Positions 16,199 to 24,408 of a DNA stretch of 35,723 bases are shown here, piece by piece. The position numbers and the translations under genes are program-made. Below the pieces are notes generated by a model. It was not told where the DNA came from, did no database searches, and saw only the letters and a program-made list of their open reading frames with translations. The first letter of the stretch is position 1, and the number at the start of each line of letters is the position of its first letter. The DNA lies in assembly GCA_018303645.1 (NCBI GenBank), contig JAGVXR010000056.1:1-35723 (forward strand), given 5' to 3'. The stretch comes from Candidatus Woesearchaeota archaeon. Lineage in GTDB: Archaea; Nanobdellota; Nanobdellia; Woesearchaeales; GW2011-AR4.

Positions 16199-17020
16199 AT
16201 GAAAAACGAGCTTGAAATGGATCACCTAGACTATTTGGAAAGCAGGAGCATTTACATCATCAGGGAAGCATATGCAAAATTCAAAAAAATCGGCATGCTA
16301 TGGTCAATTGGAAAAGACTCAACAACTTTAGTTTGGCTTGCCAGAAAAGCCTTTTACGGCAAAATTCCTTTTTCTCTTGTTCACATTGACACGGGCCATA
16401 AGTTTCCTGAGATGTATGCTTTCAGGGATGAATGGGTCAAGAAATGGGGCTTAAATTTTGTTGTAGGCAGGAATGAAGAGGCAATCAAAAGAGGCGTAAT
16501 ATGCAAGCCTGGAGACACTGAAGCATGCTCAGTGGAGCTTAAGACAAAAGGATTGCAAATGACAATCCAAGAACACGGCTTTAAGGCATTGATATTGGGC
16601 ATAAGAAGGGATGAGCATGGCATTAGGGCAAAGGAAAGGTATTTCTCTCCACGGGATGAGCAGTTTAGATGGAACTACAAGGACCAGCCTCCTGAATTGT
16701 GGGACCAATTCAAATCAAAACAGAAAGAGGAAACTCATATAAGGGTTCACCCGCTGCTTGACTGGACAGAGCTTGATGTGTGGATGTATATCCGAAGGGA
16801 AGGCATACCAATAAACAGCCTTTATTTCGCAAAAAATGGCTATAGGTACAGGAGCTTGGGATGCAAGACATCAACAAGCCCGATAAAATCAGATGCGGAT
16901 ACTGTAGATAAAATAATCGAAGAGCTGAAAGTGACAAAGCTTGCTGAAAGGTCCGGCAGGGCACTTGACAAAGAGCAGACATATATGATGCAGAAGTTAA
17001 GGGCGCTTGGCTATATGTGA
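16199..17020 (+). CDS. cysD: Sulfate adenylyltransferase subunit 2 (ATP sulfurylase, small subunit)
   Basis: This 273-aa PAPS-reductase-like ATP pyrophosphatase has the PP-loop WSIGKDST at 35-42, the branch of CysD with Ser-Ile instead of SGGKDS. Also visible are LVHIDTGHKFPEMYAFRDEW, LGIRRDEHGIRAKERYFSPRDEQFRWN and the C-terminal RYRSLGCKTSTSPI. CysD with the GTPase CysN forms adenosine 5'-phosphosulfate from ATP and sulfate. The preceding GGAGCGG at about 16187-16193 may serve as ribosome site. The gene sits between the RHH regulator and cysN (4-base gap). No APS or PAPS reductase is nearby, so the APS is probably used for sulfation. Confidence 0.93.
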   Translation: MKNELEMDHLDYLESRSIYIIREAYAKFKKIGMLWSIGKDSTTLVWLARKAFYGKIPFSLVHIDTGHKFPEMYAFRDEWVKKWGLNFVVGRNEEAIKRGVICKPGDTEACSVELKTKGLQMTIQEHGFKALILGIRRDEHGIRAKERYFSPRDEQFRWNYKDQPPELWDQFKSKQKEETHIRVHPLLDWTELDVWMYIRREGIPINSLYFAKNGYRYRSLGCKTSTSPIKSDADTVDKIIEELKVTKLAERSGRALDKEQTYMMQKLRALGYM

Positions 17021-17024
17021 TAAA

Positions 17025-18308
17025 ATGGCAAACAGCAAAACACCGGACAAAGATGGAAAAAACAAAATTGATGAATTTATGAGTTTCGTGATTGTAGGCC
17101 ATGTTGATCACGGAAAATCAACACTTATAGGGAGATTATTGTACGATACAGATAGCCTGCCTACTGGAAAAATTGAGGAAATCAAAAAAGTCTGCGAGGA
17201 GCTTGGAAGGGAACTTGAGTTTTCCTATGTAATGGACCATCTTGAGGAGGAGAGGCAGCATAATATAACAATTGATACAGCCCAGATTTTTTTCAAGACA
17301 AAGAAAAGGAGATATGTAATAATAGATGCTCCTGGTCATAGGGAATTCCTGAAGAATATGATTACCGGGGCAAGCAGGGCAGAAGCCGCAGTTCTTATTA
17401 TAGATGCAAAAGAAGGGGTTATGGAGCAGACAAAAAGGCATGCTTACATTTTGCATCTCCTTGGGGTAAAGCAGGTTATTGTTGTTATAAATAAGATGGA
17501 TTTGGTTGGATATAACCAGGGAAGATTTGATGAAATAAGCAGCAACATTGAAAATTTTCTAAATTTAATAAATATAATCCCAGGTTGCATTATCCCCATT
17601 TCAGCATATTATGGAGACAATATTACAAATAAATCAGAGAATATGGGATGGTACAATGGCCCCACTATCCTTGAAAGTCTTGATACTTTTAAGGTGTCTG
17701 CTGCTTCGCTTGACAAGCCATTAAGGTACGCTGTCCAGGATGTTTACGTTGTGAATGGAAAAAGGATTATAGCAGGAAGAGTCGAAGCCGGAAAAATAGG
17801 CAAGTATGAGGAGATAATTTTTATGCCGTCAAAGAAAAAGGCAAAAGTTGCTTCAATTGAAGTTTTCAATGAGGTCAGGACAAAAGCAGGTGCCGGAATG
17901 TGCATTGGTGTAACAATTGATGATCACCACTTTATTGAAAGGGGGGAAATTGCATGCAGTACGAATGAAAAAAATCTGAAAGAAACCGGAAAATTAAAGG
18001 CAAATGTTTTCTGGCTTGGAAAAGAGCCATTAAGTCTTAATGAAAGAATTACCTTCAAATGCGCAACAAAGGAAAGTGAATGCGTGATTGAAAAGATCCA
18101 AAGGAAATTTGATTCTTCGACATTGCAGGAAATCAGGGAAAAACAGGATCAAATTGGGGAAAGGGAGGTTGGAGAGCTTATTATAAGAATGGACAACCCA
18201 GTTTTTGTGGATAATTTTAACGATGTAGCTGAACTGGGAAGGTTTGTTCTTGAAAAAAACAACGATGCTATTGCAGGCGGCATTATACTCGAGCATAATT
18301 TTGATTAG
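17025..18308 (+). CDS. cysN: Sulfate adenylyltransferase subunit 1, GTPase
   Basis: The start is set at ATG 17025, four bases after the cysD stop; a TTG 18 bases upstream would overlap cysD and has no advantage. The 427-aa product is an EF-Tu-type GTPase with P-loop GHVDHGKS (25-32), switch region with EEERQHNITIDTA, DAPGH and NKMD, followed by two beta-barrel domains. GTP hydrolysis drives APS formation by CysD. The RQHNITID segment is close to the CysN-specific RQRGITID form. There is no fused APS kinase domain, and no separate cysC is in this window. The protein is shorter than enterobacterial CysN (about 475 aa), mainly in the loops. Confidence 0.93.
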   Translation: MANSKTPDKDGKNKIDEFMSFVIVGHVDHGKSTLIGRLLYDTDSLPTGKIEEIKKVCEELGRELEFSYVMDHLEEERQHNITIDTAQIFFKTKKRRYVIIDAPGHREFLKNMITGASRAEAAVLIIDAKEGVMEQTKRHAYILHLLGVKQVIVVINKMDLVGYNQGRFDEISSNIENFLNLINIIPGCIIPISAYYGDNITNKSENMGWYNGPTILESLDTFKVSAASLDKPLRYAVQDVYVVNGKRIIAGRVEAGKIGKYEEIIFMPSKKKAKVASIEVFNEVRTKAGAGMCIGVTIDDHHFIERGEIACSTNEKNLKETGKLKANVFWLGKEPLSLNERITFKCATKESECVIEKIQRKFDSSTLQEIREKQDQIGEREVGELIIRMDNPVFVDNFNDVAELGRFVLEKNNDAIAGGIILEHNFD

Positions 18309-18334
18309 AAACTAAGAATTTGTGGGTGTATACA

Positions 18335-19039
18335 ATGTTGGTTATATTGGGGCTTGATGGTCTTGAATACAATTATGTTGAGGAATTTGGTTTCAAGGAG
18401 CTGAAGCAGGCATATTACGGGAAAACAGACATAAGCGAATTTGAAAAGCCGAGAACCTTGGTTATATGGTCAAGCTTCATTTCTGGGAAAAATATGGAAA
18501 AAGAGGTTTTGTCACAAAAAGATTTCTGGGATTTCAAAGTCCCTATTGAAAAAACTTTATTCTCAAAATTCAAAAACTTTAAGGCAATTGACGTGCCTGG
18601 ATTTTGTTTTGATGCAGAGCAACATAAGAAGGAAAGGCAGGGCTTGAAGGAGTTCTTCGATAAGAAAATCAGCATAGAAGACTATGATAAACTTATTTTT
18701 ACACACCACAAAAAAATAAAGCAAGAGTTTTTTGAGGCCCTTAAGAAAGATTATAATGTAGTCATGGGCTACTTTGGGCTTGCTGATGTTGTAGGTCATT
18801 TGAGTTTTGGAATTAAGTCAAAAATGAAGATGATTTATCAAGAGCTTGATGAAATAGCAAAAAAAACAAAAGAAATGGCAGAAGGCAATGTCCTTATTTT
18901 CGCCGACCATGGCATGGAGGCAATTGGCAGGTTTGGAGACCATTCAAACAATGGCTTTTGGTCAACAAATAAAGATTTTGGAATAAAAAACCCAAAATCA
19001 ACAGATTTTTATAATATAATAACTGGAAAAATGATATAA
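18335..19039 (+). CDS. Small AlkP-superfamily hydrolase
   Basis: The start is chosen as ATG 18335, giving MLVILGLDGLEYN, where Asp8 is the first metal ligand; a TTG at 18320 would add five residues. The 234-aa protein is about half the usual size but keeps the core: RTLVIWSSFISGKN for the nucleophile loop, GLADVVGH and LIFADHGME for metal binding, and a last histidine in GRFGDHSNN. It lacks a signal peptide. It directly follows cysN (26 bases) and precedes DUF2061. It could remove phosphate from PAP or a sugar intermediate, or act as a sulfatase-like esterase; the sequence does not decide. It is clearly distinct from the 517-aa relative on the other side of the promoter. Confidence 0.78.
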   Translation: MLVILGLDGLEYNYVEEFGFKELKQAYYGKTDISEFEKPRTLVIWSSFISGKNMEKEVLSQKDFWDFKVPIEKTLFSKFKNFKAIDVPGFCFDAEQHKKERQGLKEFFDKKISIEDYDKLIFTHHKKIKQEFFEALKKDYNVVMGYFGLADVVGHLSFGIKSKMKMIYQELDEIAKKTKEMAEGNVLIFADHGMEAIGRFGDHSNNGFWSTNKDFGIKNPKSTDFYNIITGKMI

Positions 19040-19042
19040 AAA

Positions 19043-19264
19043 ATGGAAGAATATCATATTAGGAGCATACTAAAGGCGGTAAGCTGGAGAATTTTTGCCA
19101 CTGTAGTGACCATATTTATAGTATTCATCTTTACAGGCAATTTTATAATTTCTCTTGGTGTAGGTTTTGTAGAAGTATTGTCCAAGATATTTTTTTATTA
19201 TGTCCATGAGCGTATATGGAACAAAATCAAATGGGGAAAAATTTATGCAGAAAAAATTCAATAA
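19043..19264 (+). CDS. DUF2061 small membrane protein
   Basis: A 73-aa protein of the DUF2061 family. The N-terminal SILKAVSWRIFATVVTIFIVFIFTG and the later VGFVEVLSKIFFYYVHERIWNKI are the family signature, with two membrane helices (about 15-33 and 36-53). DUF2061 proteins are often encoded next to, or fused with, sulfate-activation enzymes, as I recall from the family; the biochemical role is unknown. The gene is only 3 bases after the small AlkP gene and 8 before the deacetylase, so it is part of the same operon. The association with CysDN here supports a role at the membrane in sulfate activation or sulfate-ester transfer. Confidence 0.85.
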   Translation: MEEYHIRSILKAVSWRIFATVVTIFIVFIFTGNFIISLGVGFVEVLSKIFFYYVHERIWNKIKWGKIYAEKIQ

Positions 19265-19272
19265 ACCACAAA

Positions 19273-20181
19273 ATGGATTTGTTTGCGGCTGACATTTATG
19301 CCTCATTTGTAACGATGGAGAAAAAAATTAGCATTAAATGGCCAGAAAACAGGAAATTTGCAGCCTGCCTTAGCCATGATGTCGATGTCCCCTTTAAATA
19401 TAATCTAGTAGGCTTGCTTAAAGAAGTAAAGCAAAACCCTAAAAATTCACTATCCCCTTTTTATAACTTTATTACACGAGAAAATCCTTATTGGCAGTTT
19501 GAAAATATTATGGAAATTGAAAAAAGCTACGGCTTTAAATCAACATTTTTCTTTTGCGCAAAAAGAAGGCACATTAAAGATCCTTATTATCACATAAAAA
19601 ACAATAAAATACAAAACATAATAAAAAAACTTGATAGGGAAGGATTTGAAATAGGGCTGCATGGAAGCTATCTGTCTTATAACAATAAAAAATATTTGGA
19701 AGAAGAAAAAAAAATACTAGAGTCTATACTAAAGAAAAAAGTAATAGGAAACAGGCAGCATTTTCTCAATTTCAATCAAAAAACTCCAAAGATTTTGGAA
19801 GAATTGGGGTTTATTTATGATAGTTCATTTGGAAGCACTAAAAAAGTAGGATTTAAAAATAACAAGTACTATCCATTTTATTATGGCAAATTGCTTGAAA
19901 TACCTTTAAATGCTATGGATGCTGTCCTTTTCAACCAGTCCAAGTCTTATGAAAAGGCATGGCAAAAGATAAAAAAACTTATAGACGATGCCGAAAAGAA
20001 GTCAACATTAATAACCTTTAACTGGCACCAGCGTGTTTTTTACGAGCCTGAATTCAGGGGATGGGGAAAACTATATATACAGATATTAGACTACATTAAA
20101 AGAAAAAATGCTTATGTTAATACTTTAGGCAACATAGCAAAATTGTTTGAAAATGGAAGAAGAGTCGGATATAATAAATAA
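19273..20181 (+). CDS. CE4-like polysaccharide deacetylase family protein
   Basis: Start at ATG 19273 (302 aa); the frame extends upstream into the DUF2061 gene, which is not believable coding. The NodB-type pattern is recognisable: ACLSHDVDVP with the Asp pair, STFFFCAKRR, FEIGLHGSYLSY with the metal-binding histidine, then NRQHFLNF and a late FNWHQRVF. These enzymes remove acetyl groups from N-acetylated sugars. The HxxxH form is replaced by HGSYLSY, as in several divergent members, so activity is plausible but not certain. There is no signal peptide, implying a cytoplasmic or lipid-linked substrate. It is the sixth gene of the RHH/cysDN operon and overlaps the next gene by 29 bases. Confidence 0.75.
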   Translation: MDLFAADIYASFVTMEKKISIKWPENRKFAACLSHDVDVPFKYNLVGLLKEVKQNPKNSLSPFYNFITRENPYWQFENIMEIEKSYGFKSTFFFCAKRRHIKDPYYHIKNNKIQNIIKKLDREGFEIGLHGSYLSYNNKKYLEEEKKILESILKKKVIGNRQHFLNFNQKTPKILEELGFIYDSSFGSTKKVGFKNNKYYPFYYGKLLEIPLNAMDAVLFNQSKSYEKAWQKIKKLIDDAEKKSTLITFNWHQRVFYEPEFRGWGKLYIQILDYIKRKNAYVNTLGNIAKLFENGRRVGYNK

Positions 20182-20503
20182 AAGTGAAGTTTTGGTTAGC
20201 CTAATATACAAAATTTGCAGAGGATTGCCAAGGGGAGACGATTTTATGTTTAAATCTCATCTATCAAGAACTGCCATCTTCATTTCTTCTAATTTAGCTG
20301 AAGGGCAAAAAAAAGGTAAAGAAGAATTCAGAGAATACATTAATACATCCATAGAAAGCTTAAAAGAACTTAAAGCCCAATTAAATATGGTCAAAGAAAA
20401 GAATTATGTACAAATATCTGCTTTTGATATAAATAAAGCTTTGGATTTATGTGGCGAATTGGATAAAATGATTCATGAGCTATTACTTAAACTCAATGCC
20501 TAA
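20153..20503 (+). CDS. Four-helix-bundle protein (S23/23S rRNA intervening-sequence protein family)
   Basis: A 116-aa, almost all-helical protein. The motifs FKSHLSRTAIFISSNLAEGQKKGKEEF and INTSIESLKELKAQL match the TIGR02436 four-helix bundle family, in which SxxNIAEG and the E..xE/QL helix are conserved. The family was named from reading frames in 23S rRNA intervening sequences, but most members stand alone and have no known function; no rRNA is present here. The ATG at 20153 overlaps the deacetylase end by 29 bases and is the last gene of the operon. Whether it is functionally linked or only a passenger cannot be told. Confidence 0.8.
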   Translation: MEEESDIINKSEVLVSLIYKICRGLPRGDDFMFKSHLSRTAIFISSNLAEGQKKGKEEFREYINTSIESLKELKAQLNMVKEKNYVQISAFDINKALDLCGELDKMIHELLLKLNA

Positions 20504-20705
20504 ACCGATCTTTATTTTGTACGCGTATGCAAATTAGGGTTAAGTAAACTATTGTGTGTTGTAAACTAATCTTGAATATTTGGCATCATTTATTTTGTCA
20601 CTTAATCTTACTTAACGCAAATTAGAAAACTTTATAAACTATTTACTATTTAAAGATATCAATCTGCTCAAAATTTTCCTTAAGTAATATCATGGTGATG
20701 TCAAA
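20504..20705. promoter_or_regulatory. Intergenic region with repeated TTAAGTAA elements
   Basis: This 202-base gap contains GTTAAGTAA at 20539-20547, its exact inverse TTACTTAAC at 20608-20616 and another TTAAGTAA at 20680-20687, spaced about 70 bases apart. A 9-base direct repeat GCAAATTAG occurs at 20529-20537 and 20617-20625. The second copies lie directly upstream of the TATA box, so a regulator-binding role is possible. No gene is seen here. Confidence 0.4.
20631..20638 (+). promoter_or_regulatory. BRE/TATA promoter of the radical SAM gene
   Basis: TTTATAAA is preceded by GAAAAC (BRE-like). The predicted start near 20661 gives a leader of about 45 bases that carries a GGTGAT ribosome site at 20694-20699, seven bases before the ATG at 20706. 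Confidence 0.65.
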
Positions 20706-21710
20706 ATGAATATAAATTTAGTGAAGTTTATCAGGAAATACCCTACTCTTAAAAAAATAGGTTCGCTAGTCCTTAATAACAGAGTATCCTCCCTTTTAAA
20801 AAGGAACCAAAGCATAGACTTAACCTTTCCCAAAAGTTTCAATATAGAGCCGACAAACGCATGTAACGTCAACTGCAGTTTTTGTCCTAGGCTGGAGTCA
20901 AGTAAAAGTATAGGATATATGGATTTTGATTTATTCAGGAAAATAATTGATGAGAGCTCAAATTATGGTGGAAGGCATTTCTCATTCTTCAAAGACGGGG
21001 AATCTTTGTTGCATCCTAAACTGCCAGCCATGATAGAGTATGCCAAGAAGGCACATCCTGGAAACACCATAAACTTGAGTACAAATGCAATACTGCTTGA
21101 CGAAAAAAAAGCTGCTGAAATCATAAATGCAGGGTTGGATACAATAAACATGAGTGTTAATGCTGCAACCCCAGAGACCTACAAAAAACTCCTTAACTCG
21201 GATAAGTTTGAAAGAGTGGTTGAAAATGTTAACAATTTTTTAAAAATAAAAAAAGAACTAAATGCTTCTAATCCAGTTGTTACCGTGCAAATGATAGACA
21301 TGGAAGTAGCCCAGAACGATGTCCCGCTTTTTTATCAGACGTGGAATGATAAAGATGTGGTGGTAAGGGTAAGGCCATTCTTGAACTGGACAGGAGTGAG
21401 GAAAGATGAACATGCAGTAAAACGCTCCAGATACCCATGCAATTATCTTTGGAATTTCCCGAGCATTAATTGGGATGGCAGGGTCTCAGTTTGCTGTGTT
21501 GACTACAGTGAAGACGGCATCATAGGAGATGTAAATAAACAGAGCCTTGCTGAGATATGGAATGGTTATACTATAAGAAAATATCGTGAGATGCATCTTA
21601 ACGGAGAATTTGACAAGCTTCCAGTCTGCAAGAACTGTAATGATTGGGCGAATCTCCCGAATATCTGGATAAAAAAACCCTTCCCGAAAAATGGTCAAAA
21701 ATGGCTATGA
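20706..21710 (+). CDS. Radical SAM protein with SPASM-type C-terminal cluster domain
   Basis: A 334-aa radical SAM enzyme. The cluster motif CNVNCSFC gives C53, C57 and C60 in the CxxxCxxC spacing, following NIEPTNA. C-terminal cysteines C244, C262, C263, C307 and C310 (with DGRVSVCC and CKNC) form a SPASM-like auxiliary iron-sulfur site. SPASM proteins modify peptides or sugars by radical chemistry; several in surface-polysaccharide loci have unknown substrates. The gene has its own promoter with a ribosome site and is followed by a FemAB-like transferase (90 bases later) and a methyltransferase. An N-terminal basic segment of about 45 residues precedes the barrel. Class sure, substrate unknown. 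Confidence 0.88.
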   Translation: MNINLVKFIRKYPTLKKIGSLVLNNRVSSLLKRNQSIDLTFPKSFNIEPTNACNVNCSFCPRLESSKSIGYMDFDLFRKIIDESSNYGGRHFSFFKDGESLLHPKLPAMIEYAKKAHPGNTINLSTNAILLDEKKAAEIINAGLDTINMSVNAATPETYKKLLNSDKFERVVENVNNFLKIKKELNASNPVVTVQMIDMEVAQNDVPLFYQTWNDKDVVVRVRPFLNWTGVRKDEHAVKRSRYPCNYLWNFPSINWDGRVSVCCVDYSEDGIIGDVNKQSLAEIWNGYTIRKYREMHLNGEFDKLPVCKNCNDWANLPNIWIKKPFPKNGQKWL

Positions 21711-21717
21711 AGCCTAG

Positions 21718-21725
21718 TATAAATA
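21718..21725 (+). promoter_or_regulatory. TATA-like element before the FemAB-like gene
   Basis: TATAAATA, about 75-83 bases upstream of the ATG at 21801, would give a leader of about 50 bases. No convincing ribosome-binding site is seen, so this promoter is tentative. Confidence 0.35.
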
Positions 21726-21800
21726 TTTAAATGACCTGTATTCTCTATTTGTTCATCGACAAATTTTCAATAAGACAGAATTTAAACTGAAAGCTGCAAA

Positions 21801-22799
21801 ATGAATTTTGAATTAATTTCTCCAAGCAAAGAAAAATGGAACGATTTTGTAGATAATAACAACCACTCTGATATTTTCCAAAAGTATGAGATGGCCGATG
21901 TATATAACAAGACGCGAAATATGGGGGGGATTAGGCTTGCGGTTTCAGATGGGGAAGGAAAACTCCTTGCATGCATGGTAGTTAAAATGGAATCTAAAGG
22001 TTTTCTAAAATCCCTGACTTCCATATCTATAATAGAGAATGCACCTTTGTATGAGGGGTCTGAGCAAGGAAAAAAAGCAGCAGACTTTCTTATAAAATAT
22101 TATGACATATATATTAAAAGAAAAGCGCTGTATACTATAGTTAAAACGAACAAAAACAAATTTCTGGAGAATCTGTACAAATCAAATGGCTATAAGCAAA
22201 GCGATGGTCTTAACTTTGAGATCAATCTGGATAAGGATGTTGAGGGTGTTTTTAAATCAATACATAAATCAAGAAGAAAGAATATCAGAAGGTCCGAGAA
22301 AAAAGGAGTGACTGTAATTGAAGCGGAAAAAGATTCGCTGCCGGGATTTTATGGAATCTTAAAAGAAACATATGATAGTATTAATATCCTAATCCCGGAT
22401 ACATCATATTTCAATGAAACTTTTAATTTGATGCCGAATAGCGTCAAATTATTCTTGGCAAAATACCAAAATACGATTATTGCTGGAAGGATTGTGCTCT
22501 TCTACAAACATAAAGTTTTTGATTGGTATGCAGGAGCATCTTCAAAGTACCTTGGAATTTTTCCAAATGACATTCTAGTCTGGCACGTCTTAGAATGGGG
22601 ATGCAAGAACGGCTTTAAGTTATTTGATTTTGGAGGTGCGGGTGTTCCGGAAAAAGAGTATGGTGTCAGGGAATTTAAAAGAAGATTTGGAGGGCAGTTG
22701 GTAAAATTCAGCTCTTTTAAAAAAATACATAGACCGTTAACAGCCAGTTTTGGGGCAAAGTTTTTTTCATTTTACAGGAAAATATTAGAAAATGGATAA
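21801..22799 (+). CDS. FemAB/GNAT-fold aminoacyl- or acyltransferase-like protein
   Basis: This 332-aa protein has the double GNAT-like layout of FemAB relatives. An N-terminal domain begins PSKEKWNDFVDNNNHSDIFQKYEMADVY. A second domain has the family segment HKSRRKNIRRSEKKGV, then WYAGASSKYLGIFPNDILVWHVLEWGCKNGFKLFDFGGAG, and KEYGVREFKRRFGG. FemAB proteins transfer amino acids from tRNA to peptidoglycan bridges; archaeal and exopolysaccharide-locus relatives probably acylate sugars. Its end overlaps the next methyltransferase by 8 bases (AATGGATAA arrangement), so the two are co-translated. Fold assignment is good, donor and acceptor unknown. Confidence 0.85.
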   Translation: MNFELISPSKEKWNDFVDNNNHSDIFQKYEMADVYNKTRNMGGIRLAVSDGEGKLLACMVVKMESKGFLKSLTSISIIENAPLYEGSEQGKKAADFLIKYYDIYIKRKALYTIVKTNKNKFLENLYKSNGYKQSDGLNFEINLDKDVEGVFKSIHKSRRKNIRRSEKKGVTVIEAEKDSLPGFYGILKETYDSINILIPDTSYFNETFNLMPNSVKLFLAKYQNTIIAGRIVLFYKHKVFDWYAGASSKYLGIFPNDILVWHVLEWGCKNGFKLFDFGGAGVPEKEYGVREFKRRFGGQLVKFSSFKKIHRPLTASFGAKFFSFYRKILENG

Positions 22800-23445
22800 G
22801 CAAACAAGGAAATTTGATATCATAGAGGATTTTGATAGAGCAACACCTATATTTTCAAAATGGAAGCCTTCTCCAGGATTTAGAAAAATTTTTGATAAGA
22901 GTATAATTAAAACATTGGGTTTATTGAAGAAAAAGAATAAGATAAACATCCTTGAGGTTGGCTGCGGGCACGGCACGTGGTTTGGAGTCATAAATAAGCT
23001 GGAATTTTCAAAGAAAATAATGTATACAGGAATTGATTTTTCTGAAAAAAGAATAGAAGCTGCAAAAAAATTCTTTAAAAAAGATAAAAAGGCGAAATTT
23101 CTGGCAGCAGACTACATGGAGTATAATGATAACAAAAAATACAATTTGATATTTTTCATAGAGGTTTTTCAATATTTGCATAAAAAGGATTTTCTAAAAT
23201 TCTTTGAAAAAACAAGAGAAATGCTTAAACAAAATGGATATGTTGTAATAATTGACAAGGAAAAATATTCGATGCATTCTTTTAAAATTTTTTTAGGGAA
23301 ATTTTTAAAAAAGCTGCCTTATTATTACAAGCACGTGCATTATCCGTCATTTGATTACTTAGCAAAACTGGGAAAAAGATTTGATTTTCATTTTATAAAA
23401 AAAATGAATGTAAAAGAATTCAACGCTTTGGTTATGAAAAATTAA
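22792..23445 (+). CDS. Class I SAM-dependent methyltransferase
   Basis: A 217-aa lysine-rich methyltransferase with SAM motif ILEVGCGHGTW (about 53-63), the acidic residue in TGIDFSEKRI, and the post-motif LIFFIEVFQYLHKKDFL. The start ATG at 22792 overlaps the FemAB-like gene by 8 bases, indicating translational coupling. Sequence composition (many AAA/AAG codons) is like that of its neighbour. It probably methylates the same acceptor as the FemAB-like transferase uses, or a sugar; this is inference from gene order only. Confidence 0.83.
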   Translation: MDKQTRKFDIIEDFDRATPIFSKWKPSPGFRKIFDKSIIKTLGLLKKKNKINILEVGCGHGTWFGVINKLEFSKKIMYTGIDFSEKRIEAAKKFFKKDKKAKFLAADYMEYNDNKKYNLIFFIEVFQYLHKKDFLKFFEKTREMLKQNGYVVIIDKEKYSMHSFKIFLGKFLKKLPYYYKHVHYPSFDYLAKLGKRFDFHFIKKMNVKEFNALVMKN

Positions 23446-23495
23446 GCGTCTGCAAAAAACCAAATCATTCATTAAAATACAAAAACAGAAAAGTA

Positions 23496-23503
23496 TTTAT
23501 ATC
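23496..23503 (+). promoter_or_regulatory. TATA box for the surface-protein genes
   Basis: TTTATATC is centred about 38 bases upstream of the ATG at 23538. The predicted start near 23526 leaves a leader of about 12 bases that contains GAGGGTGA (23528-23535), a strong ribosome site directly before the start codon. Confidence 0.6.
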
Positions 23504-23537
23504 ATAACTTTTGTTATCAAAATTAAAGAGGGTGAGC

Positions 23538-24408
23538 ATGATTTTTACTAAATCAAAGATATTTCTATTAATTTGGACAATATTATCAACAATAGGCATC
23601 ATTTCTGCAATAGTTTTGGATAATAATGTAACAGTCAATGAAATCCAAGACTGCACTACAGAATTTTATGATGAAACAGAGGATGTTTTTGGCTATGTTA
23701 CTAGAGAAAGAAATGTATATGATAATTGTATTTATTACCATAATTACACGCTTTGCTTGAATACATCAGGAGCAAATACCGATTGCTCTCAAAAACAGCT
23801 TGTTTATAATGTAACATGTGCAATTGGAACCGAATCTTATCAAAGCTACGAAAAAGTCAGCGAACAGGTAGTTCAAAAAAACAAGACTATATGCAATAAA
23901 AGAGCTTATACAATTGATATAGCTGACTCTACAAAGAATATTAATTTTTCTAAAGCAGGGTATTATTGCAGCTTAGAAGGCAATATAGTAACTTGTGATT
24001 CTGTCCATGATGGCAATGGTGACGGCAAATGCAAAAGCGGAGAAACATGCATTAAATTTGAGATTACAAGCCAAGGGATAAATACGTTGCAAAAAAGAAT
24101 AGATTCAGTTGCCTTAAAAGATTCCTGTAGTTAATAATCAAGTCAGATGGATTAATCATGGGCAGGATAATATAGGTCAGATTAAAGTTTTAGAATCTGG
24201 GAATGCCGCTTCTTACTTAATAAAGACGGGAGAAAGTATACCTGAAAAATCAATCAAAGAACTAACGGATATTACTGGGGCATCGTTTATAACTATTAAA
24301 TTGACATCTAAAGCAGTAAAAATTATAATAATAGTATTGTTCGTAATAACAATTACATTGTTGGGATATATAGTATATTCAAAAAAAAAAAGAAAAAACC
24401 TAAATTAA
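23538..24408 (+). pseudogene. Membrane-anchored cysteine-containing surface protein, frameshifted
   Basis: Start at ATG 23538 with GAGGGTGA upstream. Frame one codes an N-terminal membrane helix (FLLIWTILSTIGIISAIVL), then an extracellular domain with about 10 cysteines and a Ca-loop-like DGNGDGKCKSGETC, and stops at 24132-24134. In the next frame, from 24118 to the stop at 24406-24408, the sequence continues as KIPVVNNQVRWINHGQDNIG and ends with a membrane helix (KIIIIVLFVITITLLGYIV) and a basic tail. Removing one A from TTAAAAG at 24114-24120 joins the two into a 289-aa protein with both ends anchored. It may be a broken gene, a programmed +1 shift or an assembly error. No family recognised. 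Confidence 0.65.

Noticed and set aside
16199..18308. CysDN as part of an assimilatory sulfate-reduction operon
   Set aside because: No APS/PAPS or sulfite reductase is present, and all neighbours are regulators, hydrolases or glycan enzymes.
20153..20503. Possible 23S rRNA intervening sequence because of the S23-type protein
   Set aside because: No rRNA sequence is present on either side; the gene overlaps a deacetylase gene instead.
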